Counted from the stretch's first letter, positions 46,640-59,100 are shown. The stretch is DNA of 64,000 bases from Sipunculus nudus (GCA_026874595.1 CM049307.1:1325579-1389578), one strand, 5' to 3'. Notes: generated from the letters alone by a model not told the origin. Made by a program: numbers and translations.

Positions 46640-48330
46640 TTGCCCTATCTCTAAAAGTATTGAATTTATCTACATAAACTATAGCTCATTATGTTACGTT
46701 ATGCCTTCTCCAAAGGATTTTCTAGTCATCTGTTATCTCGTATTTGTCAGTATGTCAGTCTATTTGTCAGTTGCTGTCAGAGTCGCCTCCCTGCTTGCTT
46801 TTTCATCTGACATATGGAAATCACAGGCCAGAATTTTTAGCAAACCCTCTGAATCTGAAACTGTTGTTAGAACCCCTAAAGTTCTAGAAGTCTTATGTCT
46901 TTTTGTGTCAGTAGGTCAAAGGTCGAGGTCAAAGTAATAAAAAAACCTTAAAATCATTTTCTTCTTATCTATGACAACATTTACTCCAGTTTGAACTGAG
47001 ATATATGGATTTAAAACTTAAGTAATGTATGGCCCACCTCTAAAACATGAACCCCAATGATTTTCCGGTCATGAGGTCAAGGTCACAGGACCCTCTTATT
47101 TAGAAAGATTGTGGATGCATTGTAAGCCAAACTTTTCATCCTAAACCATCCATCTTGTGCATATAGCTGACCTTCCGTTAGGGGAAGACCTAAATTGAAT
47201 TCGGAGTCACAAGGCCAAGGTCAAGGTCATGGGCCATCTGTCCACAAATCGGTTTCCAGATGATAACTCTAATTTGGTTTTGTTTGGCCTACTGGTTTCA
47301 AAGGTCAAGCTTACAAACATTTGATCTTCCAGCTTTTGGTCACCTGGCAGGAGGGAAAGAATGGGGGACATTGATTTGGGTTTGTCTGTCTGTCCGTCTG
47401 TCTGCATGTCTGTCCATCAGGTTTTTGTTTCCGTTTGATAACTTTCCTAAATATTATCTAATTTCATTTAAATTTGGGTCAGTGATTGCTCTGATGCATA
47501 CCTTTGTTTGGATTGGTTTTGGAGTGTCTGTCTGAAAATTTATGATAAGCAGCCCAAAAATAAAACTAAAAATTCCTCTTTGGTTCTCAATAGACAACCA
47601 AAAATTATTACATGTTGAGACATCTTCAGGGGGCAATGAAAACTAAAACACAGCCAATATGACATGTGGAGACATCTTCAGGGGACAATAAAAACTAAAA
47701 CATATTGATAGGGCAAGCAGGAGACAATATCCTCTGCTTTCCTCAGGGGAAGCAGAGGATATAAATTCCAAGAATTTGCTTGTTGTTTTTGGGTCACAGA
47801 GTCAAAGGTCAAGGTCACAGGGTCCATCCATTTACAAATTAATCAATGGATGATAATTTTGGTTTGAATGGACAGATTAGCTTTTAACTTAATTTATTAA
47901 TGACCCACCACTAAAGTAAGAACCATTTTGATTACGAGGTCCAAAGGTCAAAGGTGAAGGTCACAGGACCCACATATTTAAAAGATTTTGGATGCAACTT
48001 TTCATCCCAAACCTTCAATCTTTCACATATGGCTTACTTACCTGCCCAGCGTGGAAGAAATCTGTTGATTTGGAGGTTACCTGGTCACTGGACCTCCTTT
48101 CTTTAATGATTGATATGCAAATTAAAATGGTGTTAGTTAAGGATAGTAAGTTCTCAGATTTTTTTTGTCACAAGTTCAAGGGTCAAGGTCACAGGACCCA
48201 TAATTTGAAAAAAGCTGATAAAAATATCTTTGTAGATAAATTCAAGTGAAACTGATGGGTCCATTTTTTTAGGAATGTTTGTGCAAAAGTTGTCCCACTC
48301 TCTGCATGATGCACCAGTCCAGCTTGATAA
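46640..48330 (+). repeat. Cluster of AGGTCA-bearing interspersed modules
   Basis: At least four degenerate copies of a ~300-bp module: 'gatgataactc...ttggatt', 'ggcccacc', 'aggtcaaaggtcaaggtcac', 'caggacccac', 'atcccaaaccttc', 'catctttcacata'. AGGTCA-type clusters are at 46913, 47072, 47210, 47799, 47945 and 48177. ORFs here are shadows of repeats. Confidence 0.75.
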
Positions 48331-48723
48331 AGGACATAATCAGTTAGATATGGGTTTGAATCTGCGATGACCCAATATTTTCCTCTGAGCAAAAACTCTT
48401 CAAAACATTTTGAGACTCATCCAGAATGACACCTAACTTTAGGGCCCTGGGGAAAGGTAGTTTGAGCAATTTAGTAATAACTGCTACAGAGTGCACAAAA
48501 AAAATAACTCCAGGGTTAATTAAATTCATTCTGAAAGCCAAACACTCTTTAAAGAGTGTGTGTTACAGGGTTTTTTAAAAAATAGACCAAACTATCTCAC
48601 TAGTGAAGCTTTCTTTTCTAGCAGAGCAGTTGGAATGCTGGAAATGTGCACCCACGGACATGGGTTTGATTAGGAATAGGCCAAATATCCCCCCCTCCCC
48701 AGCAAAATATACATATGTGTTTT

Positions 48724-50500
48724 AGCTCAGATGACTTTCAGTTATGCTGAGCCATAGCATCAACCTTTTATCTGCTGTCCTTCCATCTGGCTGTCTGGCC
48801 ACAGTGAAATTGTAACCACTGGACTTAGAAACTTCTTACTGAAAAACCAAAGAGATCTTTAAAAAATCTTTTTGGAAATTTGAAATTAGGTTATTCTGTG
48901 AACTATATGTTCTGAGCTATGGGGCTTTTTTGTGCACCCCAGAATTAATAGAAATTTGATACAAAGCCTCCAGCATCTCAATAATAAATTTTTAAAATAG
49001 CATAATTTATGCTAAGTTTTAATTGATCATGAAGAGTTTCATCAGCTGCTTAAGACCTGTAGTTTTAGTTCACTTTGTGAACTTAGGCCATGACTCATCC
49101 ATCATCAACAGTCAACCATCACACATTTGTCATGACTTATTGATCATTTGATGAATATGGAATAATTACCTTTTGGTGGTGCCACCTATGTTGACCTACC
49201 TTAATTCTGCAGCTGAAATGTTCTTTCCTGCTTTTTTAAGATAAGTCATTTAAAGACTTAATATTTTGGCTTTCATATCATATTCAGCAATTAAATAGAG
49301 GCAGAGAAAAAGAAGGAAAATGAATTAATTCTTATTACTTTCAAAATAGCAACCTTACCGAACTTTTGAACAAATTTTGTCAGTTGCATATTCATTCAAT
49401 TTCATGCATTTGCATTCATTATTGTAATGACTATTACCAAATATCTCAAGAACAGCTGCAGCCTTCAGCACCAAATTTCACAGAACATTTGGTCCTGTGA
49501 CTGCTACATGATTTTGAGCTACAGGTGGCACCACCTGACTTCTATGGGCTAAAATTTCCTACTTTTTCCAAAATAGCTTTCATATCATAGTCAATGTTTC
49601 TTAAGAGAAAGGGGAATAGAATGAGTATGAATTCAGTAAAATCATTTTCAAGATGGCATCTTTATGGAAATTCAAATTCTGTGTATCACAATATTTGACC
49701 ATGTGATGATATGATGGTAATTTCTCAGGACCAGCTGCAGCTGTCAGCACTAATTTCACAAAAATATTGATCATGTGATATTTAGCTGCAGAAGTATTGA
49801 AGATTTCTTCCTTAAATAGGCATACAAGATGATTCCATAATATTCTATTGTCCGTCCCACTACCCGTGTCTGCCTGTTCTTCCGGGATAATTTTTCATAC
49901 AAGTGAAGCAGTGTACACCTTTCTGGTCCAAAGGTTGCAGGAGCTATTCCCCCAATGCCTGCATAAAAAATAACGCCTTACCTTGCTCTGATTTTGTATG
50001 TATGAGACAAATAATCCAAAACATGACTAAACAAGTTTCACCGTTTATGACTTTTACATCACCATTGACTGATAATAAACAAGCCAGGCAAACTGATGAT
50101 GTCAGTCAATTCAAAGTGATGAGTGACCAATCATTGTGACGTCTTTGTGATGTCACTGTTGTCTAACAAACACAAAACCAAGCCATAGACATGGAAAGTG
50201 TAACATGGAGGAATGTACTGTCCAGCAGTGCCGGGAAGATGCCATCCACGGTATTTCAGCATAAAGAACGCAAAAGACTCACAAAGTAAATACGTATTTC
50301 GTGATATAAAACTACTTTACACAAAATTGGCAGAATATGTCTTTATCTACAGACCAAAGGGTTTTTTTAAAGAATATTCTTAAATTAATTATCCCGAAAA
50401 ACATGCGGACAAGGGTTTTGGGAAGGAATATATGAAAAAATCAAAACTAGTGGCTTGACTGTGATCATAAGGGACAGTTAAGCCAAATTACAATTCATTA
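48724..50500 (+). mobile_element. Partial element beginning with a family 1-like left end
   Basis: At 48724 AGCTCAGATGACTTTCAG follows a T run, resembling the variant left end at 63317 (AGCTCAGCTGACTTTCAG). Modules with 'ggtggtgccacctatgttgacc' follow (49170, 49520). No 3' hairpin/CTTG end was found before exon 4, so the copy is decayed or truncated. The far limit is arbitrary. Confidence 0.4.
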
Positions 50501-51127
50501 TCTTTTGGCTTTCATATATAATACATAATAACTAACATTTGTCCTCAGATTTGATAGACAAAATATTCCAAACAAGCTTCAGAGGAGTTCGAAAACTGGT
50601 GACCTGGACCTTGATCTTATTCTTCTCATGCACTATCTGTATAGACAATCATGAATGGATTCAGTCTTCACATATGTGTGACCCATCACTTACAGAAAGA
50701 CCCTTGTCGACTTTCTTAGGGGGGATGTCAGAAGGTCAAAGGTCAAGATTACATCTTAAATTATTCTCAATTTGGCTTTCAGATGATAAAATTCCTGTTG
50801 TGCATAAAAGGCTAAAATGTCATCTGAGTGTCATGACCCCTTGGACACATGTAAGTTTTCTTAATACATCAACCTACAAGAGATTGTTGAAAAGGAGAAG
50901 TGACTGAAGGATCAAAGACAAGCATAAATAAATCATAAATACACCATGTGAACGAACAAACAGTCATTTATTATAAATGCTGAAAGTAACATTATTATAA
51001 GACAAAATATATCTCATTTTGTAGATCTATTCATCATCAAAAGAAGGAAGTGTTGATGATTTAGGATTTTCTCAATAAATGTTTATTGTCCTTATTAATT
51101 GATATTTCTGAAATTTTTATATTGTAG
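50501..51127 (+). other. Intron end before exon 4
   Basis: A decayed AGGTCA module (50733-50750) and AT-rich unique sequence. The acceptor is 'gaaatttttatattgtag', with a moderate pyrimidine tract. No further feature. Confidence 0.5.
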
Positions 51128-51185
51128 CTGTTATCCAGTGGTGAAATCAACCATGCCGGTCAGCCTATCGCCATAGTTATTGCAG
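51128..51185 (+). CDS. Xanthine dehydrogenase/aldehyde oxidase family gene, visible exon 4
   Basis: Exon of 58 bp entering at phase 0 and leaving at phase 1, between 'atattgtag' and 'ATTGCAG|gtattg'. The translation LLSSGEINHAGQPIAIVIA matches the family segment 'V...G...GQ.I..VVA' ending at the conserved alanine before the next helix. The 'AGQPI' wording is common in invertebrate aldehyde-oxidase-like proteins. Too short to be found as an ORF on its own; it was recognised because frame, phase and homology bridge exons 3 and 5. The donor GTATTG is the first bases of the 52-bp minisatellite. Confidence 0.85.
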
Positions 51186-52572
51186 GTATTGAACTGTAGT
51201 CTACTAAGTAATAGATCCCAATGGTTCTGATGTGCTAGTATTGAATTGTTGTCTACTGAGTAATAGATCCCAATGGTTCTGATGTGCTGGTATTGAATTG
51301 TTGTCTACTGAGTAATAGATCCCAATGGTTCTGATGTGCTGGTATTGAATTTCTGTCTGCTGGGTTATATATCCCAGTGGTTCTGATGTGCTGGTATTGA
51401 ATTGATGTCTACTGAGTAATAGATCCCAGTGGTTCTGATATGCTGGTTTTGAATTGCTGTCTGCTGGGTAATATATCCCAGTGGTTCTGATGTGCTGGTA
51501 TTGAATTGTTGTCTACTAAGTAATAGATCCCAATGGTTCTGATGTGCTGGTATTGAATTGCTGTCTACTGAGTAATAGATCCCAGTGGATCTGATGTGCT
51601 GGTATTGAATTGTTGTCTACTGGGTAATATATCCCAGTGGTTCTGATGTGCTGGTATTGAATTGTTGTCTACTGAGTAATAGATCCCAGTGGATCTAATG
51701 TGCTGGTATTGAATTGTTGTCTACTGGGTAATAGATCCCAGTGGATCTGATGTGCTGGTATTGAATTGTTGTCTACTGGGTAATAGATCCCAGTGGATCT
51801 GATGTGCTGGTATTGAATCGTTGTCTACTGGGTAATATATCCCAGTGGTTCTGATGTGCTGGTATTGAATTGTTGTCTACTGAGTAATAGATCCCAGTGG
51901 ATCTAATGTGCTGGTATTGAATTGTTGTCTACTGAGTAATAGATCCCAGTGGATCTAATGTGCTGGTATTGAATTGTTGTCTACTGGGTAATAGATCCCA
52001 GTGGATCTGATGTGCTGGTATTGAATTGTTGTCTACTGGGTAATATATCCCAGTGGTTCTGATGTGCTGGTATTGAATTGCTGTCTACTGAGTAATAGAT
52101 CCCAGTGGATCTGATGTGCTGGTATTGAATTGTTGTCTACTGGGTAATATATCCCAGTGGATCTGATTTGCTGGTATTGAATCGTTGTCTACTGAGTAAT
52201 AGATCGCAGTGGATCTGATGTGCTGGTATTGAATTGTTGTCTACTGGGTAATAGATCCCAGTGGATCTGATGTGCTGGTATTGAATTGTTGTCTACTGGG
52301 TAATAGATCCCAGTGGTTCTGATGTGCTGGTATTGAATTGCTGTCTACTGAGTAATAGATCCCAGTGGATCTGATGTGCTGGTATTGAATTGTTGTCTAC
52401 TGGGTAATATATCCCAGTGGTTCTGATGTGCTGGTATTGAATTGTTGTCTGCTGAGTAATAGATCCCAGTGGTTCTGATGTGCTGGTATTAAATTGTTGT
52501 CTGCTGAGTAACAGATCCCAGAGGTTCTGATGTGCTGGTATTGAATTGTTGATTGCTGAGTAATAGATCCCA
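51186..52572. repeat. 52-bp minisatellite, about 26 units, starting at the exon 4 donor
   Basis: The unit 'ggtattgaattgttgtctac' 'tgagtaatagatcccagtgg' 'ttctgatgtgct' recurs every 52 bp from the exon boundary (for example 51221, 51273). The first unit includes the splice donor itself (GCAG|GTATTGAACTG versus GCTG|GTATTGAATTG in later units). Alternating ttctgatg/atctgatg and actgagtaatag/actgggtaatat variants indicate block amplification. The last unit breaks directly into LINE sequence at 52573. Confidence 0.95.
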
Positions 52573-53110
52573 GTGTGTGCGAGACCTCCTCTTTGCAGAC
52601 GATGCAGCAGTCACAACCCACTCTGCTGAAGACCTACAGAAGCTCATGTTCCAATTCAGTGCAACGTTTAAGGTCTTTTGACTCACAATTAGCCTGAATT
52701 AATGCAAGTGATGGGGCAGGATGTGGACACTCCACTGGACATCAGAAGCTCTGATTACCAGTTGGAAGTTGTGCACAACTTCATCTTCCTGGACTCAACC
52801 ATCAATGACTCCCTCTCCCTTGAGACTGAGCTGAACAAGCATATTGGCAAGGAAGCAACCACAATGTCCAGGCTGACCAAGACAGTGTGGAACAACAGCA
52901 AGCTGACAGAACAAACCAAGATCCAGGTCTACAAAGCCTGTGTTATGAGCACCTTGCTGTGAGGCCTGGCCACTACCTGCCCAACAGAAGGACAAGCTTA
53001 ATGCTTGCCACATGTGCTTTCTCTGCGTATCTTGGACATCAGCTGGGCATCAGTGAAATATATGTAAAGTTTTCTCCAATCCTAATCATTTGACCTCCTG
53101 ATACAGAATG
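52573..53110 (+). pseudogene. LINE reverse-transcriptase fragment
   Basis: Reading from 52575: VRDLLFADDAAVTTHSAEDLQ carries the catalytic FADD box. A TGA at 52678 and a TAA shortly after, with a frame change, precede the 86-residue stretch beginning MQVMGQDVDTPLDI, with 'LEVVHNFIFLDSTI' and 'RLTKTVWNNSKLTEQTKIQVYKACVMSTLL'. The tail ('KDKLNACHMCFL') continues after another TGA. This order is typical of the RT palm/thumb of a widespread invertebrate non-LTR family. Dead copy with at least three lesions; 5' part replaced by the minisatellite. Confidence 0.82.
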
Positions 53111-53198
53111 TGATGGGTGCCAGTTAAAGAACTTTGGTCATATTTATAGGAAATGGGAAAAACAAAATGGCCACTAGAAAACCATAGATAACCATTTT

Positions 53199-53640
53199 AG
53201 CTCAGCTGATTCTAAGTCATCTGAGACACAGTGATTGATAGTCATCTGGCTGGCTATTAACAGGGCTTGTTTTGAAACCACCAAATCCAAAATTCCGTAT
53301 ACTGGTAGATGTTCTTATGTTCTCCTAACCAACCCAAAACTGGGTCACTCCAACTTTATTCCTTTGAGGAAATAAGGAACAATTTTACCATTAAAAAATA
53401 TTGTTACACTTCAAGACTGCTAAATATTGAAATGGCTGTTATTGTTTGATTAATATGTGGCATTAGTGTTCCTCTGTATATTTCCTGTGTACAGGTACAT
53501 GGCAGAAATTAGGTCAATATTGTGTAATTTTAGAATTTACGGACCAGGACATAATATACCTCGTCTGAACATCAGGAAAGATATTTACCCACTACACATG
53601 GTAACTTTTGAAAAATGCCTAGGTATTATCAACTGACACC
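53199..53640 (+). mobile_element. 5' fragment of a family 1 element
   Basis: Begins AGCTCAGCTGATTCTAAGTC after a T run and keeps landmarks such as 'acttcaagactgc', 'aatattgtgtaattt' and 'catcaggaaagatattt'. Homology fades by about 53640 with no 3' terminus, so it is truncated. Confidence 0.6.
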
Positions 53641-53823
53641 TATCAGATCCGAAATCAGGATACCAAATGGTAAAGAAACAACAACATGAAAACATTGCAT
53701 GTATATTATACAGTCCATCCTCATTGTGTCCAGCTCTCTTTAATTAAATAAGCATTTCTTGTTGATGTTTCATGCTTGGAGTTCAGATTATTATTATTAC
53801 AAAATAAATCTTTTTATTGAAAC

Positions 53824-54643
53824 TGAGATAAGTCAAAGCTTTATCAGAAGTAAGTTCCTATCAATGAGGTATCACTGTATAAACCGTGAGATAAGTCAAA
53901 GCTTTATCAGAAGTAAGTTCCTATCAATGAGGTATCACTGTATAAACCGTGAGATAAGTCAAAGCTTTATCAGAAGTAAGTTCCTATCAATGAGGTATCA
54001 CTGTATAAACCGTGAGATAAGTCAAAGCTTTATCAGAAGTAAGTTCCTATCAATGAGGTATCACTGTATAAACCGTGAGATAAGTCAAAGCTTTATCAGA
54101 AGTAAGTTCCTATCAATGAGGTATCACTGTATAAACCGTGAGATAAGTCAAAGCTTTATCAGAAGTAAGTTCCTATCAATGAGGTATCACTGTATAAACC
54201 GTGAGATAAGTCAAAGCTTTATCAGAAGTAAGTTCCTATCAATGAGGTATCACTGTATAAACCGTGAGATAAGTCAAAGCATTATCAGAAGTAAGTTCCT
54301 ATCAATGAGGTATCACTGTATAAACCGTGAGATAAGTCAAAGCTTTATCAGAAGTAAGTTCCTATCAATGAGGTATCACTGTATAAACCGTGAGATAAGT
54401 CAAAGCTTTATCAGAAGTAAGTTCCTATCAATGAGGTATCACTGTATAAACCGTGAGATAAGTCAAAGCTTTATCAGAAGTAAGTTCCTATCAATGAGGT
54501 ATCACTGTATAAACCGTGAGATAAGTCAAAGCTTTATCAGAAGTAAGTTCCTATCAATGAGGTATCACTGTATAAACCGTGAGATAAGTCAAAGCTTTAT
54601 CAGAAGTAAGTTCCTATCAATGAGGTATCACTGTATAAACCGT
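53824..54643. repeat. 63-bp tandem repeat, 13 nearly identical copies
   Basis: The unit (starts GAGATAAGTCAAAGC, ends GTATAAACCGT) repeats 13 times with exact 63-bp spacing. I see only one substitution within the copies (ctttatc to cattatc, copy 8). Because 63 is a multiple of three, a 340-codon plus-strand ORF (53759-54781) passes through, but its flanks are non-coding in character and no family is recognised. I call it a young minisatellite. Confidence 0.95.
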
Positions 54644-54781
54644 AATCAACGTATTGAGAAGGTGGTGCCCCAGCTATTATTGTTTATATTAGAAGTAGGT
54701 GTATTTGCTATTCATATACAACGCTTGTTTAATATGTTGGTATTAAGATTGCAAATACACTCAATATATCCTTTGGATTAG

Positions 54782-55299
54782 TTATTATATACTTCATATT
54801 ATTTTACAATCGTCTTTTGGGCTCTTTAGCTTTGCTGGATCCCCATGATTGTACTGTGATGTCAAACAAAAGTGTCAATATCAATGGAGTGTGAGACATG
54901 ACACAACTTGAACTTATTGACTTGGGTCCTAGCTCAAACTTTAACAGTTAGCATGCATTGAATCAAGCACAACCAGGAATGAATGCAAGAATCCTGCTTC
55001 ATGTATATCTAATTAATATTTTAGACTATGCTATTTGTGATTTTGAATACATTTAACTGCTCGCCATTTATTCTCTAAGAGACTACCGTTATACTTGTAA
55101 GTGGTGAGGCATTGTCAAAAATGATGAACATTTGTTACTAATCCAGATTTTCAGCTTGGATTCTGGCATGGCTCCTGCTGCCATTCCAATGTACTTGGTA
55201 AAATTTATTTCTTTGTGTGAGGGGCAAAACAAAAAGTAGTTGTCAACTGTCTAAAGTTCACACATATATCTGCCAGAATTGTAAAGATAACAAAAGAAA
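54782..55299. other. Gene-less intron stretch
   Basis: About 500 bp of AT-rich sequence with no recognised repeat, exon or RNA. Confidence 0.45.
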
Positions 55300-56170
55300 C
55301 AAGGCCCACAGGCCAATGGAATCTGTGCAATGGGATATACACAAGGTATAATGCTTCAGTGCTGGACCATTACTTTTCAAGTACATTTAAAACATGTATA
55401 TGTACTAAACAGTTTTAAACAAGAAACAGTTACACAAGCATCACTGCTGAAATTCTGGCATGGGTGCACACGACACAAAAATGATTGCAGCTGGCACCAC
55501 CTGTCTTGTATACAACGAAGCAATCAGAGGTATATGCATATGCCCAATTTCGGATTGATATGTCAAACCCCTCTTGCAAAATAAGCAGGGACATACACAG
55601 TGCAAAAATTATTGTAGGTGGCACCACCAGTCTTGTACACAATAAAGTTATCTGTTATGTATATATATGCATGATTTCAGGCTGATGTATCAAATTCCTC
55701 CATACACTGTGCAAAATTCATTGTAGGTGGCAACACCAGTCTTGTGAACAAGAAAGCCATCAAAGATGCATAGACAGGTCAAAATATCAGGCCAGTACAT
55801 CAAACTTCCCTTGAGTTTGATGCACTGGGCTGACCAGGCTTAGGTGAGAAAGGCAGGTGCCCAGAGTGAACTGTGACAAATTGCTGGCTCAAGCTACTGC
55901 ACTGAGTGAACTCTTGACCTGCACCTGGCTAGACTGAGTGAACTTTTGACCTGTACCCAGCTGCAATGAGTGAATACTTGACCTGTTGCATAATCTGACA
56001 CAGTTGGCAGTCTGCCAAAGCTATAAAGAGATCCAGGCTGACCTTTTGCCTGATGCCAAATCCGAAATAGTCTGCCAAGCTGTTTATAGATACAGACACA
56101 ATCTTGGCCTGTTGATAAATCTGTTTATACATACTGAAAGACTTTGGCTAAAATGCTTTTTTTTTAAGCT
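55300..56170 (-). mobile_element. Inverted 3' portion of a family 2 element
   Basis: Reading on the minus strand, the element ends at 55300 with CAGATTCCATTGGCCTGTGGGCCTTG, a version of the family 2 hairpin and CTTG end, preceded by 'gaagcattatacc'. Its body matches 2820-3890 in reverse, including the 'caaaggtcagcctggat' region (about 56030). The 5' part is missing beyond about 56170. Confidence 0.65.
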
Positions 56171-56574
56171 GATACATTCATAAGATTTTTTAATAAAAAT
56201 GTTTAGAATAATAAAAGATGCAGTCCTTTCAGTTTTAAAGGTCTAATATATGGCTGAATCATGGAGACTGAACTGAATAATTTTACCATATATGTTAGCT
56301 GTGTGAAACAGTTACATCTGGCATGGCACCAGTTTATCAACATATATTACATCATGCCACCAGACACTTAGATTTCAGGTTATCTATGGTAAATATTGAC
56401 AAGAATGTTTTTCCAAAGCTTGTGAAAAAATTATAATTATGATTTAATTAGTCATCATACCAGGTTTTTTTATATTGCTTTATTAAAAACAAGTAGGTAT
56501 ACATCCATCAAATACATATGTATATATGTACATCTACCCGTTTGTACATATGTGTAATGTATATACACATATTT
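56171..56574 (+). repeat. Interspersed repeat, partner of 930-1130
   Basis: 56250-56450 shares 'ccatatatgttagctgtgtg', 'ttacatcatgcca' and 'aatattgacaagaatgtttt' with 930-1130, same orientation. No gene. Confidence 0.65.
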
Positions 56575-56583
56575 CACATATAC

Positions 56584-56631
<48 letters not shown>

Positions 56632-56640
56632 AGTATACAC
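56575..56640. repeat. (TA)n microsatellite
   Basis: About 45 bp of pure TA alternation at 56588-56629, within a longer stretch of TA/TACA-rich sequence (56500-56720). ORFs through it are artefacts. Confidence 0.95.
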
Positions 56641-57329
56641 ACCTATATCTATATATATCTATACATAATTCTAAATTTCACATTCCTCCTTTACATATAT
56701 ATATACACATCAGATACACAAGTCCAGTGTACACAAATGCACAAAAAATCTTCCCCGTCGCTACAGCCACACAACTCAACAGTGGTGACAGCAACAAAAA
56801 GAAAGTCCCATGAGACCAGTAAACTTATGTGTACAAAATGTATGTACATACATATGCATGCAGAAACATATTTCTTTTCATTGATGTTATGTTACAATAG
56901 TTTTTAAAACCTTGTACTATCTCTTATCAAATTTCTCTAGACTGTGAAAATCAGGTTTTTAAACAAATTAAAGACTACAAAGATCATGTATATGTATGGC
57001 AAAATTATAACATATCCATTGAAAGTCTTACATTTTCACTTTAAAATTTGAGCACTAATTCAGAATTATCAAAAATGCACAAAGCATCATTTTGACAACA
57101 CTTCATTGAAATCTTTACTCAAGTCATCCTGTTATTTGTCTTAGTAAAACTCGTCTTTAATCTTTTTCCTTACCAGATTTTCAAAAGATTGAATTTCATT
57201 AATAGACTCTGACATTAGGTTTTTATCCTGTTAAACCACACAACAAACTTCCCAGTATATAGTAAATAATCTAAAAGCAATATAGTATCCCTAGGTATCT
57301 CCCTCTATGTATGATTAAAACCAAAGGAA

Positions 57330-57600
57330 AGCCTATACATATTTAAATTCACAGTTTTCCCCGCAATTTTTCCAAAGACTGGTTTGAGTTTATCCAAAAA
57401 CTTTACGGCATTTGGACAGTCAGTTAATATATGTTGATTGGTTTTGTTTTTATTACAAATGCACATTTGTTGGTAGGTTCTATTTTACATATGAACAAAA
57501 AACCTTTGTAGGTAATACCAAATGGAGAAACTTCCAATAATATCCAGCTGATACCGATCGTTTAATTTCTTATAACAACCACTAAAAATGTGTATAGGGT
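57330..57600 (-). pseudogene. C-terminal fragment of a second LINE reverse transcriptase
   Basis: The minus strand reads TYQQMCICNKNKTNQHILTD then CPNAVKFLDKLKPVFGKIAG, a C-x-C...H-x3-C zinc-binding tail as in non-LTR reverse transcriptases ('C..C.....T..HIL..C'). Upstream, in a different frame, 'YKKLNDRYQLDIIGSFSIWYYL' precedes it, with a TAA and a frame change between. Neither piece was long enough to be detected by ORF length. It is from a different LINE lineage than 41000-41596. Confidence 0.55.
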
Positions 57601-57842
57601 CTAATACCAGGTAGATGTTAACAACCACAAGTATTTAGCCCTCTGTGGCTATATAAAGATGGCTGTACATGGATTATAAATAAATGGTATCCATACTCAA
57701 CTTAATTCAAGATTTTGCCATCAGTGAGATGTATCTGTATTATAGAATTGCATTTGTTATGCATCTGTAATAACTTTCATATATTCATAATTTCTTTTTA
57801 TAAAAGGTCAACTGAAAAGCATTTTGCATTGGGAAATTTTCA

Positions 57843-58143
57843 AAGTTATTTCAAGTAGGGACCACTTCTGTGTACAGATGGCAGCACTTGGTTTACCATT
57901 GGTAGATTGCCAAGATTTGCCAGTACCTGGATGTTGGCCATTGGCCAAGATTTTGTCAGCTATATATATAGCTTTGGCACAATGCCAGGATTGGAAGAGG
58001 CCTATGTGCTGCAGTCTGACTGTTATAACAGCTTGGTGTGGTGTTTTCATTGTAAGTTCATTGTATTATTTTAAACAAGTCAGTGCAAGTCTGTTTATTT
58101 CTAAGTTATTTCAAGTAGGGACCACTTCTGTGTACAGATGGCA
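57843..58143. repeat. Direct repeat pair of about 41 bp
   Basis: 'gttatttcaagtagggacca' plus 'cttctgtgtacagatggcag' occurs at 57843-57884 and 58103-58143, 260 bp apart and identical by eye. It may mark a segmental duplication or the ends of an inserted piece. Confidence 0.8.
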
Positions 58144-58289
58144 GTACAGGATAAAACCTACATAAAGGTTTGTCTGGTGAAGTATCTGGGGATACTACGG
58201 TTTCAATTTTTTAGTTTATAAATGTTTTTGTGTGGTACCAGGATCTTGGAAATTTGGTAGCAACAGGGTTGCTAGGTCCAAGCCATTTG

Positions 58290-59100
58290 TAATGCCCTTT
58301 TCTCATGAGTGATTTGCAGTATTGGCCTGAAATTGTGCATACCCATAGATCTTGGACTTCTCCATCTTGTACTCAAGACTGGTGGCACCATCTGCAATCG
58401 TTTTCCCATGGCGTTCATCCGTACATGTGCTTTGGGTGAAAATTGCTTATATCTCAGGAATGGTTCAAGGTATTTTCTGAATTTGGCATGTTCATCCATC
58501 TTGGAAAGTTTTCCCATAAACTAGATAGGTGGTGCCACTCACCTGTGCATTTTTGTAGAATAAATTAATGCCCTTTTCTCAGGAGTGATTCGCAGTATTG
58601 GCCTGGAATTGTGCAAATAAATAAATCTTGGACTCTTCTCTCTTGCATTCAAGTCTGGGGGTGCCATCTGCAATTGTTTTTCCATGGTGTCCATCCATAT
58701 ATGTGTTTTTGTTGAAAATTGTGCATATCGTAGGAGTGGGTCAAGGTATTGTTCTAAAATTTGGCATGTTCATCCATCTTTGAAAGGTTTCTCATAAACC
58801 TTGCGTAACCTGAGGTAGCACCTCTCATCTTTCCATTTTTGTAGAAGACATTAATGCCCTTTTCTCAGGAGTGACTTTCAGTATTGGCCTGAAATTGTGC
58901 ATGTCCATGATCTTGGACTCCTTCATCTTATACTTGAGACAGGTGGTGTCATCTAAAATCAATTTCCTGTGGCGTCTATTTGTACATGTACTTTGCATGA
59001 AAATTGCTTATTATCTCAGGAGTGGGTCAAGGTATTTGTCTGAAATTTGGCATGTTCATCCATCTTGGAAAGTTTCCTTGTAAATCAGACAGGTGGTGCC
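58290..59100 (+). repeat. ~280-bp tandem module, three copies
   Basis: 'gcccttttctcaggagtgat' marks units at 58293, 58571 and 58857. Each includes 'ttggcctgaaattgtgc', 'catcttgtattcaagactgg', a GGTGGC(G/A)CCA palindrome and 'tttggcatgttcatccatct'. Single copies lie at 28690-29000 and 32240-32420. Confidence 0.85.

Noticed and set aside
53759-54781. 340-residue plus-strand ORF as a repeat protein
   Set aside because: Its body is a 63-bp DNA repeat with almost no variation at any codon position, and the flanking residues look non-coding. No signal peptide or known domain.
56518-56907. ORFs rich in Tyr/Ile across 56518-56907
   Set aside because: Generated by the (TA)n microsatellite and adjacent TACA-rich sequence.
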